Assembly: GCA_025602915.1 (NCBI GenBank)
Contig: JAHLJZ010000111.1
Location: 1-64,000 of the forward strand
Length of the DNA stretch: 64,000 nucleotides
From: Paraphysoderma sedebokerense
Lineage: Eukaryota; Blastocladiomycota; Physodermatomycetes; Physodermatales; Physodermataceae
Reading direction: 5' to 3'
In this document: positions 10,009 through 21,478 of the stretch, one piece after another
Layout: each line of letters begins with the position of its first letter
Numbering within the stretch: the stretch's first letter is position 1
The notes under the pieces: generated by a model
What the model was told of the DNA's origin: nothing
Database searches by the model: none
The model's input: only the letters and a program-made list of their open reading frames with translations
Program-made: the position numbers and the translations under genes

Positions 10009-10919
10009 TTATGCCGTCGATCCAACTAGTTGCGTGCTCAAGACTTTGTCGGTTTGACCTGACCCTGGGGACCTTGTCGGTTTAGTATTCGTAGAGGTAG
10101 TCTTTAATGCGCCATTCAAATCAATTGAAAAAAAGTCCATAATAATCAAGAGGTCTAAACCTTCCAATAACACTTTGAGTCCCATTCTTGCTGCACCTTC
10201 GTCAGGAACAAAGACGGCGCCTGACCATGCCGAATATGCGATGTTGACGACGAGTGAAATCACCAATCGTGAAATGCGAGTCCCGCTATATCCAGTCTCA
10301 TTGAATCCCATATGTTTTAAACGGTAAATAATGTACACATCAGAGAATATAATAGAAACTCTGACCAAACCGTCCAAAATGGTAAAAGCAGTCAATAACT
10401 CATGTCTGTGCCATGAAGGCCAAAAAGAGAGTTGGTCCTCCAATGGCACTAACGATCGAATTCGCAAGAATAAGCACTTTTGTCGACAATGCTAGAGCCA
10501 CTGGCACTAGAATAAATTTCCTGAGATGAGTGCGATTTGTAATGATAAGCAATCTTTCAAAGTAGTGGTAGATTATAAGGGTATCCGCAAAAAGATTAGA
10601 GATTGTCCAGACGTTGAATGAAAGTGCCCAAATAGGAACACTACCACCCAATGCGAATTCAGAAGTTGTCCAGATATCGGAAATAGCAAAAACAAAAACT
10701 GAAAAAAATCATGGCCGCAAATATGGCGTAGCGAGTTTTCGACATTCTTAGGTCGATTAATTCTGTCGCCGCAATTACAGCGAAACCCCCTCCGAAGCCC
10801 GCACACGCAAAACACATTATCATATTCCGAGTGACTGACATGGCGAATTTCACAATACCACGAAAAAAGTCAGGGGATGTGACGATAATTGGAGAGCCGT
10901 ACGAGCTCCTTTTATGCAT
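10009..10919 (-). pseudogene. Broken inverted copy of the seven-span membrane gene
   Basis: Paralogue of the gene at 1-851, on the opposite strand. Conserved blocks include RNMIMCFACAGFGGGFAVIA, ADTLIIYHYFERLLI, RISRLVISLVVNIAY and GAVFVPDEGAARMGLK. The reading frame from ATG 10919 is interrupted twice relative to the intact copy. Near 10702, a run of seven T (on the coding strand) is one base too long: with six, the frame continues as MIFSVFVFAISDIW, matching the intact copy. Near 10402-10412 the frame shifts again after FMAQT. The intact copy has no introns, so splicing is an unlikely explanation. The N-terminus (MHKRSSYGSP) extends beyond the homologous methionine of the other copy. It is either a young pseudogene or two sequencing errors. 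Confidence 0.75.
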
Positions 10920-11749
10920 CGGCGAGGACAGCGGGAGAATTGCGAGTGTCGGGAAAACAGTGAAGTCAGAACATTGAGATTATAAATATTTGACAACCCG
11001 AACCCACAGAAAAACCATGCACGGGAATACAGCAGTACGAAGGGAATATCTGGGGATAATCAATATACGAATCGCCATCTCCCAAATTTCATCAGTCGCG
11101 AACTCGCGGCCGTCGGGCCAAAACACCATCGCCCGATGATATGTGTTGCACAATACAGAACAGCGGGTTTAAAAGTACCATGTAGACACGTTAGCGGTGT
11201 AATTTCACAGTCTTTCTTATTGTTGATGATCGATTGCTCCATGATTATTCATGATATTTTTCTCGTAACAAATATTTTGATAGGTACAGATGTCGTCACC
11301 CGAGGCAGCGCAACATATTCAGGAACTCTTATTCTGTTTTCAGTTCTACTACAATCAGTACCGATCATCTTCAAGATTATGTTTATATCATCGATGACAA
11401 TTTAGATAAATCGCGCAAAACAGTAAGGCACGTTAAAACGAAGATAGATAACCTATGTCTTAATTAACACGGCTAGGTCTTGCAGCAGCTCTCGTTCCAC
11501 CATTTCGTCAGAACTCTACACAAACTTCAGACAACCAAATATTTTATTTCTCTACAGTTCGATAGAAATATCACAACGGTTCTAAATTTTATTACATTAT
11601 CGCGAAATTTTTGAAGCGTTTCACTGGAATACCCTACTACTAGCAGCACTGGTCCAATAAGGATTGTAGAAGACTAGATGAGACGGTACAATGAAGAGAG
11701 GATAGAAGGTAGGGATGGTACAACCGATGAAGAGAAAGTTAAGTAGTGC
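10920..11749. other. Intergenic, no gene seen
   Basis: 830 bp between the broken seven-span gene and the 3' end of enolase. A short plus-strand frame from ATG 11290 (35 codons) follows a possible CAG acceptor, but it has no partner exon. I see no RNA gene or repeat. Confidence 0.4.
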
Positions 11750-13734
<1,985 letters not shown>

Positions 13735-14214
13735 TTTGTGTAGTTTTTGTGGGTGCTTACAAGAGATGCAATGTAATGGAGAGAGCGAAGGAATGGAGAT
13801 GCGGAGATGATAAAGATCAAACACCGAAGACGCTGGGCCACGTTTCCTGCTTCTCCGGGCTTCCACTTCTGATCAACCACGATTAAATTAAATTCAGTAT
13901 CTGTAGATCTGCGGATTAGCGATGCCATTAATGATATGTCTGATAATTGTATTTTCCATCTGATATATATTTTTCACAGTGCATGCGGGCGATCTTGCCA
14001 GATAGCACAACCCGTTAACTGTAACCAAACGCATCATTATCTCTACCGTAACCAAATGGTGAAAATAAAATCAGACAATCTTTCGCATTATTTCGCTTCA
14101 TAGTTATCGCTGGTTTGTTATGGATGGCGCACTTGAATAGGCTATAATTCTTTGCGGACTGATGAACAGCAGAACAACAAGAATATAGATAATATTTTGA
14201 CCCTGTGGTCACAT
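13735..14214. promoter_or_regulatory. Upstream region of enolase
   Basis: 480 bp between the enolase start codon and the tRNA-Ala. No coding exon is evident. It presumably holds the enolase promoter on the minus strand; no specific site is recognised. Confidence 0.35.
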
Positions 14215-14283
14215 GGGGATCTAGCTCAAATGGTAGAGCGCTCGCTTAGCATGCGAGAGGCACTGGGATGCCCAGGTTCTCCA
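14215..14283 (+). tRNA. tRNA-Ala (anticodon AGC) with shortened T loop, probably a pseudogene
   Basis: 69-nt tRNA-like sequence. The acceptor (GGGGATC with GTTCTCC, one U-U mismatch and a G-U pair), D arm (GCTCAAATGGTAGAGC), anticodon arm (CTCGCTTAGCATGCGAG, anticodon AGC) and discriminator A are standard for tRNA-Ala. The T arm reads CTGGG-ATG-CCCAG: the 5-bp stem is perfect, but the loop has 3 bases instead of 7. A usual Ala sequence has ATCGATG here, so four bases appear deleted from a short direct repeat. The B box needed by RNA polymerase III is damaged, so I think it is non-functional unless the base calls are wrong. Confidence 0.8.
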
Positions 14284-14945
14284 ATTTTACATTTCACTCT
14301 TTCTTACCTTACACTTCGGCGCCGAACCTTTTGATGTGGCCAAACAGTGCAACATCCTTTATTTTTTTAAGGCTTAGTTTCCTTTCCCTGAATTAAATCG
14401 ATTTCAAAGTAAAAATCATCAAAAATAGATTCTAAAGCTGTGAAATGTATATTCATCGGGTAAATTTTCAAGGTTACCCGAGGCAACTGAATCCTTATAA
14501 AGAAGGACATCTTTGAAATAATTAACCTCCCATTGATTGGGTTTTCCTGTCGGTAAACTTTCAAATCTGTACAGCGCCGAACGAAAATACATTTCACGGA
14601 TTTAGAGCTGGGTTTGATCATTTGTAATTAGATATGTGAGCATAAGCTTCACAGCGGACTATTTAGAGGCGATTGACTGATGGGGCAAAAATGGCATCTA
14701 CTGGTATCATTGATTATTACGGTCATTTTATTGTAGCCGAATTGTAACTGTAGCAATGCATTTTTTCGACGGCGGAACGCGATTCCGCTTTTTCCGTATT
14801 CTGAAACGGAACCGACAAAAATTATTCGCTCGGCCGTCTTACGATGCCGGATTCCGCATACACCCCGCATCACGGATACATTTTTTACATTGAGGAAATC
14901 CACATCAAAATCAATTTCGAATTCAAATTAAATCCTTAACAGACA
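14284..14945. promoter_or_regulatory. Upstream region of the asparaginase gene with a CGGAA/TTCCG cluster
   Basis: 660 bp without a gene. At 14772-14788 lies a perfect inverted repeat, GCGGAA-CGCGA-TTCCGC. Three further CGGAA/TTCCG half-sites follow at 14792, 14807 and 14852, making five in 84 bp, about 90-170 bp before the asparaginase ATG. Such half-sites are typical targets of fungal Zn2Cys6 regulators, so this is a candidate binding region. No factor can be named. Confidence 0.4.
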
Positions 14946-17900
14946 ATGTCGCTCAATCCATCTTCCAACAGGCCACCTCCCCTTCGTCGCTCTACGTCTA
15001 ATCAAATTCTTGACCCTTCACTCGCCTCCCCTATATTCAAGTCGGACACCGTTAATTTACAAATTAGTACCATAAGACCCAATGAATTGGTTTCCCAAGA
15101 TGTCACCAGTAAGCATTTTGATGTTCTCAATTGTTTGTTTATCACCTAATTTAGAAGATGTCGGAATTGAAGTAGCATGATCTATCTGAATCATTACTTA
15201 CTCTCCACCCCTATTCCTTAACCTCATGTAGGAGTGTTGATCATCTATACTGGTGGAACCATTGGTATGAAGAATACCGCAGAGCATGGATATATCGTTT
15301 GTATCCCTTTGTCGTTGCTTTTTTTTCGCACTGTCCTATTGAAATCCGAATCCAAAATGGCATTGACTTCTAACTTTCTTGTCGTCGTTCCTTCCTCAAA
15401 ATTACATATCCATCCAGCCCATACCGAATTATCTATCTCAAGTTTTGGAGTCTATGACTCGCTTCCATGATCCCTTTTTCAACTCATCGGAATCGAGCTC
15501 GTCCACCCCAGATCAATCGTCCAGGAGCTGCAACACACTCCCCACTCACCCATCCGTTGCTGCATCCCCGAATGTATTACAGCCAGAGTTATATGATTCA
15601 GTTTCATATCATGAGTCATTCGCTAGTAGCTCTCAATTGATTTCGGCCCAAGCTCAAGACGAAGAGAAGGTTAAAAGAAGCGAGCCCACGATTAGAGTCT
15701 CCAAAAAAACGGTTAAGTCGCTGATTACACCTCCTTCTTTATACGGAAAACGAATCAGATACGTAGTATTAGAGTATGAGCCGCTTCTAGGTACGGTTGC
15801 ATTTGTTTTCTTCGATCGGTTTTCTTTTTCAATTCGAACCACTAAAGCGCAATTGGGCCGTATTAGATTCTGCGAATATGAGCATGTCCGATTGGGTCAA
15901 AATTGCAACTGATATTGAACTGAATTATCAGTATTACGATGCATTCCTTGTCCTGCATGGAACCGATACTATGAGCTATACCGCCTCTGCGTAAGTTATT
16001 TCATCCAGCTATCCTTGCTTCTTTCATGGATGGCTGATGCTAACAGATAATGAATTCATTGTCGAACGTCGTCATCACACAGACTGTCATTTATGCTCGA
16101 AAATCTTGGGAAGACGGTCATTCTAACAGGATCCCAAGTTCCGCTAGCAGAAGTTCGAAATGACGCTGTGGAGAATCTATTAGGGGCATTGACGATAGCA
16201 GGACATTTTGTCATTCGTACGTAACTTCTTATTTTCGGGATGTTTAGGTGTATTGTTTCAAATACCACGTTCTGCGCTGCGTTGGATTGATAGCAATTCG
16301 ATTTATCTAATTCTAAATGCATTTTCAACTTTCCATTTCTCTGTACCGCAGCCGAAGTGACCCTTTACTTCAACAATAAACTCTACCGTGGTAATCGAAC
16401 TTCTAAAACCGATGCGATTGATTTTCATGCTTTCGATTCACCTAATCTAAGACCGTTGGTCAATATGGGTGTTAATATTGGTTAGTTATTGTTTGGATCT
16501 TTCTGCGTTTTCAAAGCAGTTTTCATCAATCCGGTGAAGACTAGCTCCTAGCTTGAGTTTCCTGAATTCAGTTACAGGGTTACATCAGCACTAATGACAG
16601 TTCCACTCACATTTGCTTTCTCTTTTGTGTATAATATATCTCGTTTGCGTATGACTGAAAAGATGTCTCTTGGTCCGATATATGGATCCCGAAAGCCATT
16701 GCCAAATTTCGAGCTCATAAAGTGATGAATCAAAATGGTAATTTCATATTTTTATACAGCATTCGTCCACCTCTGTTTTCGTTTATACGATATGTATTGA
16801 CATTTCTATTATCTTATTATCGCCGCCACTGGAAATCAAACTCTTTCAGTCGCCACTCTTCGAATATTCCCAGGTATCACACTGTCCACAGTTCGCGCAT
16901 TCTTAGCTGCCCCTATTCAAGGTGTGGTTCTTGAGACTTATGGTGCTGGAAATGCACCTCATTCACGAAAAGATATCATTGATGCGTTAAAAGAAGCAAG
17001 TGACCGAGGGGTGGTAGTAGTGAATGTCAGTCAGGTGAGTTGATTTTGATTAGATCAACTGTTGGCGAGTAGGGACTGAAGGGTGACAAATTCTCAACGG
17101 ATTGTTCTTCCTTTCATCTAACTATTTTTTGCATATAAATAGTGTAAACGTGGCGTAGTGACCGATTTGTATGCAACTGGAAAGGCATTAGTGCAAATTG
17201 GCATCGTACCTGGATACGGTAAATTGAGATTGCCAGATCCTTTCGCTTTTATTTCTACGCAACTAATTTGACTTCTACATCCCTCGGTCGCACATTACAA
17301 TTTTAACTCCACAGACATGACACCGGAGTCTGCATTAACCAAGTTATCATACCTCCTCGGCAAAAACCTGTCACCTACTGAAATAAGGAACCAAATGAGA
17401 AAATCACTACGCGGCGAGCTTGTAGTTCCCGAAGTGAAAATGCGATTCAACAGTTTTGTACCACTGCAAGAAGGAGGATCAGATGTTTGGAAGGTATTGG
17501 GAGAATGGTGCGTCAGCCAAGAGACCGGCAAAAATTCAACCAATTCTGAAGAAGAGGTTGGAAATGAAAACGAAGAAACGAAAGAACACTTTACGTACGA
17601 AGAATTAACTATGATAAAGAAGAGTTTGTTCCCGATTCTGGCTTGTGTGAGTGCTCAACATGGAGATGTGGATGGGTTGGAAATTCTGAAAGATGGTTAC
17701 AAGTTCGATGACGCTAGCAAGTCAGTTGCAAATTCGCCGGAGAAGTCGGCAGGTAGTATTGATAAGGAAGAAAAGGAAAGGAACAAACAGTTAGTGCGGG
17801 AACAAGATCAAGGGAGAGAACAAGGGGACGGGTTAAGATTAAATTGCACCGATTACATTGGGTGGACACCATTGGTGTGTTCTAGTCTCATATTTCTTGT

Positions 17901-18674
17901 TCCTTATATCACACATTTCTTTTCATTAGAACTTAGAATTAATACTATTATTATTTCCCTCATTTATCAAACCAGCATCACGCTGCATCCTCCGGCCATC
18001 TCTCAACAGTACACTACCTTCTCCGCAACGGAGCTTCGGTCCATATCAGAGATAAATACAATCATACTCCACTCTGGTATGCAGTCAAGCATAAGTACCG
18101 GAATGTCACAGAATTATTGGTAGAAGCTGGCGCCCATTGGGGACACGAAGAAAGAGAAGCAGTGGGGAAAGAAGTTATAGAGTATGTATTCACTTGTCAT
18201 TTCTACTATACCTTCTATATTTTTTCTAAAACACAATCATTTTCATCCTAACTTTTCAAACACAGAGCGACTATAGCCCACGATATCACACATCTTTCCC
18301 TTCTCACTCTGACAAACTCGCCGTTACTACCCTACAATATCGAACACCGCAATCCGTTACACTTATCATGTATACTCGGTTCTCTCGACCTGTTAGAATT
18401 CTGGGTTAACCTAATCCATGGTAAATTCAGTACACACCCTGCACCTCAAATAATAAAAACCGATGATGCTAATACAGAAGAAGAATTGGTGTCTCAACAG
18501 GATGAGATTAATGTTATAGATATCTATGGTTTCGGTGTGCTCGATTATTTTAAGAAGTTTGTTGAATCTAGAGTCAATGTAGTTGAGGAAACTCGAGATT
18601 CTGGTAACCAAATGGATGTAAGGAAGAGGATTGAAAAGTTGAAGTTAAAGTTGAAGGAAATCGGGTTTAGGTGA
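14946..18674 (+). CDS. Type I (cytosolic) L-asparaginase with C-terminal ankyrin repeats (ASPG-like)
   Basis: Hydrolyses L-asparagine to aspartate and ammonia. The animal relative ASPG, also called 60-kDa lysophospholipase, has the same asparaginase-ankyrin layout. Exon 1 encodes a disordered leader. Later exons carry [11 protein letters not shown] (first catalytic Thr), [20 protein letters not shown] (second Thr with Asp), [52 protein letters not shown] and [16 protein letters not shown]. All match bacterial AnsA closely. After about residue 400 come an acidic linker and ankyrin-like units ([51 protein letters not shown]). About ten introns are needed. A Ser-rich segment of about 80 residues, read at 15475-15720, is inserted between the first catalytic block and YEPLLDSANM and is absent from bacterial enzymes. 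Confidence 0.9.
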
Positions 18675-19018
18675 TCTCGTTGGCGGCAATTGTCTACGAA
18701 GGAGTTTTGCAAATAGTAGTTATATTATTGTATTAGATCATTTGTGTAATCTAATGGCAAGTGATAATTATGTGTGCTAATTTTTGACTTAATAAATAAT
18801 CGCAACCAGCAAGAGAAGTAGCACGATGTCAGGCAGAATTGAGGGCAGAAATAAACCCGTGAAGATGGTATATTAAAATTAATGTTACAATTCTTTTTAG
18901 TTTCACATTAGTTGTTTCTTTCCCTCTTTGGGTTTTCGGATATTTTGGTGCTCTATGTCCTTCTATAACAGGCTAATCAAGCAAAATTGGGAAATCATCG
19001 GAAACAAATTATACCACT
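18675..19018. other. Intergenic between convergent genes
   Basis: 344 bp between two 3' ends. A+T rich; presumably 3' UTRs. No feature seen. Confidence 0.4.
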
Positions 19019-21478
19019 TCACCAATCCAAAACACTGGCACCAACCACACCACTTCCAAAGGATGACATCGAAGAACAAATGTTCCCCCAAGATGCTTTG
19101 GTCAATGAAGCCACTGAACTGCTACTTCCATAACGACTTCCCATTTTGTCTTCATTTTCGGTCCCTTTGTCGCCCAAATCACTATTCATGAAATTGTCAA
19201 ATACCTCATCATTAGGATTCACAATCCAAACATTTTCTTTCGAATTCGTATGTAACTCGTATTCGGAGGAATCTTTCCCTTGATCATTTTCTACTCCGAT
19301 ACTTTTTTTTAAACAAAGACCACTGCAGTATCGTTTACCGACGGGAACATTAACGTATCCTTTGATATTGGTGACTTCGATGGTAGAAATGAATTGGTGT
19401 AGAAAAGGGCCTTGACAGTGTGCACAAGGATTAAACGTGACAGATGATGATGACGAAGATGAAGAGGGGGAGGAAGCATTCGATGGGCACGATGGTGGAG
19501 ATGATAGTGAGGATGCGTTAGACACTGATAGAGGGATGAAATCAATGGGTGGAGTCGAAATGGTCCATGTTTTTGAGGTAGATCTCGGGCGTGTCGAGGG
19601 GAGGGACTGATTCGTCGCATTTGAATTGCTATGATAGTGGGACGACAGTCCTTCAAAATGGTTCTTTCCTTTCACTGATTCTTCTACACTAAAATCAATC
19701 GTCTTTTCTTCTAATGTTGCGGCCGCCACAAATTGTTTTGATTCATGAAAAATATGCTGATCTTGAGGACTCGGACCTTTTGGTCTTCCGCTCTCCAAAT
19801 ATCTCCACATATTTGGTGTTACTGTATTCATGTCGTATGAAAGATTATAGGCAATAATAGTTCTAGCTGTCAGCTCAACGAGTGTGGGTATCGGTAAGTG
19901 TATAGACGTCGTTCGCCGTGACGGCGAGAGATGAATTGTATCTTTGGGTTTTGGATGAGGTGAAGTAACAGATGATGACGAGAATTGTGTATCTATATGG
20001 TTATCGGATGTCGAGGTCATATGAGTCGAAGAGGTAGTTGCCGACAATATTGGGTTAGCCAAACTGCTGGATTGTTGAAGCGCCGGTCGTTCACTAATGA
20101 GCAAACTCGTGCTCTGGTTGTTCAATACGTTGTCAGCAGTCCTATAGTGAAGCTCCACACTAGAGCTAGATATCGAAGTCTTAGTTTTAAATTCGCCCGG
20201 CCCGTCCCAATTTCCGTCACATTCGTACTCGATCCCAGAAACTTGGATCCACGGTCTCTTCGATTTTCTGCTCCCGCTTCGTTTCCTCGTAAAACTACTT
20301 CTCATATTGTCTGTCGTTTCTAGCCTTCGGCTGCGTATCGAGCCAATATCTTCAATATCGTTCGAAAGGGCGGAAAAAGAGTTTTGGCTAAGAGTTGAGT
20401 TGATTGAAGATAGAGAGTGGGATGATGTAGATTTGTTGAACGGATTTCCCGTTAACAGGAATGTAACGTTAGATGATGAATGCGAGCGCGAAACCGAAAA
20501 TGAGGAGGAAGACGCAGATGATGAAAGTGAGTAGGTTGACTGTGAATTGGAAATGGCTGAGTTCAAACGGTGTCGGTAGGATGTTGTTGCTGTCTCCAAC
20601 GATTCTAAAAGACCAGTTGTAGAGAGAGACGAAGACGATGTACAAGGAGGTTCATGATTTTTGGTTATGCGTTTAACTAATTCTTCCGGCACAAAACACA
20701 ACAAGTTGCCCGACAAATCGCAAATTTCGAGCTTGCATAACCCGGCAATTTCAACTGGGAGTTTACATATTAAATTGTTGCTTAAATGCAGACTCCTGAG
20801 CTCAACGGCGTAACCAATTGAAGAAGGAACTGTGTCCAATTTATTCTCGCTAAGGTTGAGGTATTCTAACTTTGAACCGGGAAAGAAGATGTCGCAAGGG
20901 AGTGTTGAAATTTCGTTACATGACAGGTCGAGCTCTTTTAGAGATACCAGTTGAGAGAAAACCGATGTCGGTATCGCCGAGAGTGAATTTCCTCCATACA
21001 CCTGATTACCGAGATGTAATACTTCCAGCTTACGGAGATTGGAAAACGAATTTGGTATTGAGCCAGACAAAGAATTGGCGTAGAGTTTTAAAACAACCAA
21101 GTTGGGCAAGGAGTGTCCTAATTCATCGGGTATAGAGTTCTGAAGATTGTTTTGGTACAATAGTAGCGATTGCAGGGAGGTAAAAGTGAATACGACATTA
21201 GGTATATATGTAAACTGGTTAGAGGAGAGATTGAGATGTCGCAAGTTTGTGAGAAGGGACAATTCCGGCGGAAGGTCCGTGAGTTTATTTCTTGATAAAT
21301 CGAGGGAAGTAATATGCGATACTGATATTGAATTGAATTGCGACTGTAGATGAGACTGCAATTGCTGATACGAAAAGCGACGTTTGGCTAGAAAGAGAGA
21401 ATTGGATTCCGAATGATGATCGTTGATATGTTGGCTTTCGCCGCTACTGTGTCGCTGAGAGGAGCATTCGCCCTTCAT
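19019..21478 (-). CDS. Leucine-rich-repeat protein with a Ser-rich middle and a paired-cysteine tail
   Basis: Single-exon gene of 819 codons. Residues about 1-50 are polar. From about 55 to 270 there are nine or ten leucine-rich repeats of about 23 residues (for example LTSLDLSRNKLTDLP-type and LEYLNLSENKLDTVPSSIGY units), one interrupted by a GNQVYGGNS insert. Residues about 280-680 are low-complexity, rich in Ser/Thr/Asn, with no domain visible. Near 19430-19310 the C-terminal part has CAHCQGPF followed 30 residues later by CSGLC, a plausible zinc site. A similar cysteine tail is, from memory, found on some fungal LRR proteins. There is no signal peptide or membrane span, so a cytosolic scaffold or signalling role is likely. 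The partner is unknown. Confidence 0.85.
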   Translation of the reverse strand: MKGECSSQRHSSGESQHINDHHSESNSLFLAKRRFSYQQLQSHLQSQFNSISVSHITSLDLSRNKLTDLPPELSLLTNLRHLNLSSNQFTYIPNVVFTFTSLQSLLLYQNNLQNSIPDELGHSLPNLVVLKLYANSLSGSIPNSFSNLRKLEVLHLGNQVYGGNSLSAIPTSVFSQLVSLKELDLSCNEISTLPCDIFFPGSKLEYLNLSENKLDTVPSSIGYAVELRSLHLSNNLICKLPVEIAGLCKLEICDLSGNLLCFVPEELVKRITKNHEPPCTSSSSLSTTGLLESLETATTSYRHRLNSAISNSQSTYSLSSSASSSSFSVSRSHSSSNVTFLLTGNPFNKSTSSHSLSSINSTLSQNSFSALSNDIEDIGSIRSRRLETTDNMRSSFTRKRSGSRKSKRPWIQVSGIEYECDGNWDGPGEFKTKTSISSSSVELHYRTADNVLNNQSTSLLISERPALQQSSSLANPILSATTSSTHMTSTSDNHIDTQFSSSSVTSPHPKPKDTIHLSPSRRTTSIHLPIPTLVELTARTIIAYNLSYDMNTVTPNMWRYLESGRPKGPSPQDQHIFHESKQFVAAATLEEKTIDFSVEESVKGKNHFEGLSSHYHSNSNATNQSLPSTRPRSTSKTWTISTPPIDFIPLSVSNASSLSSPPSCPSNASSPSSSSSSSSVTFNPCAHCQGPFLHQFISTIEVTNIKGYVNVPVGKRYCSGLCLKKSIGVENDQGKDSSEYELHTNSKENVWIVNPNDEVFDNFMNSDLGDKGTENEDKMGSRYGSSSSVASLTKASWGNICSSMSSFGSGVVGASVLDW

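Noticed and set aside
11290-11397. 35-codon frame from ATG after a CAG
   Set aside because: Too short, no partner exon and no known peptide.
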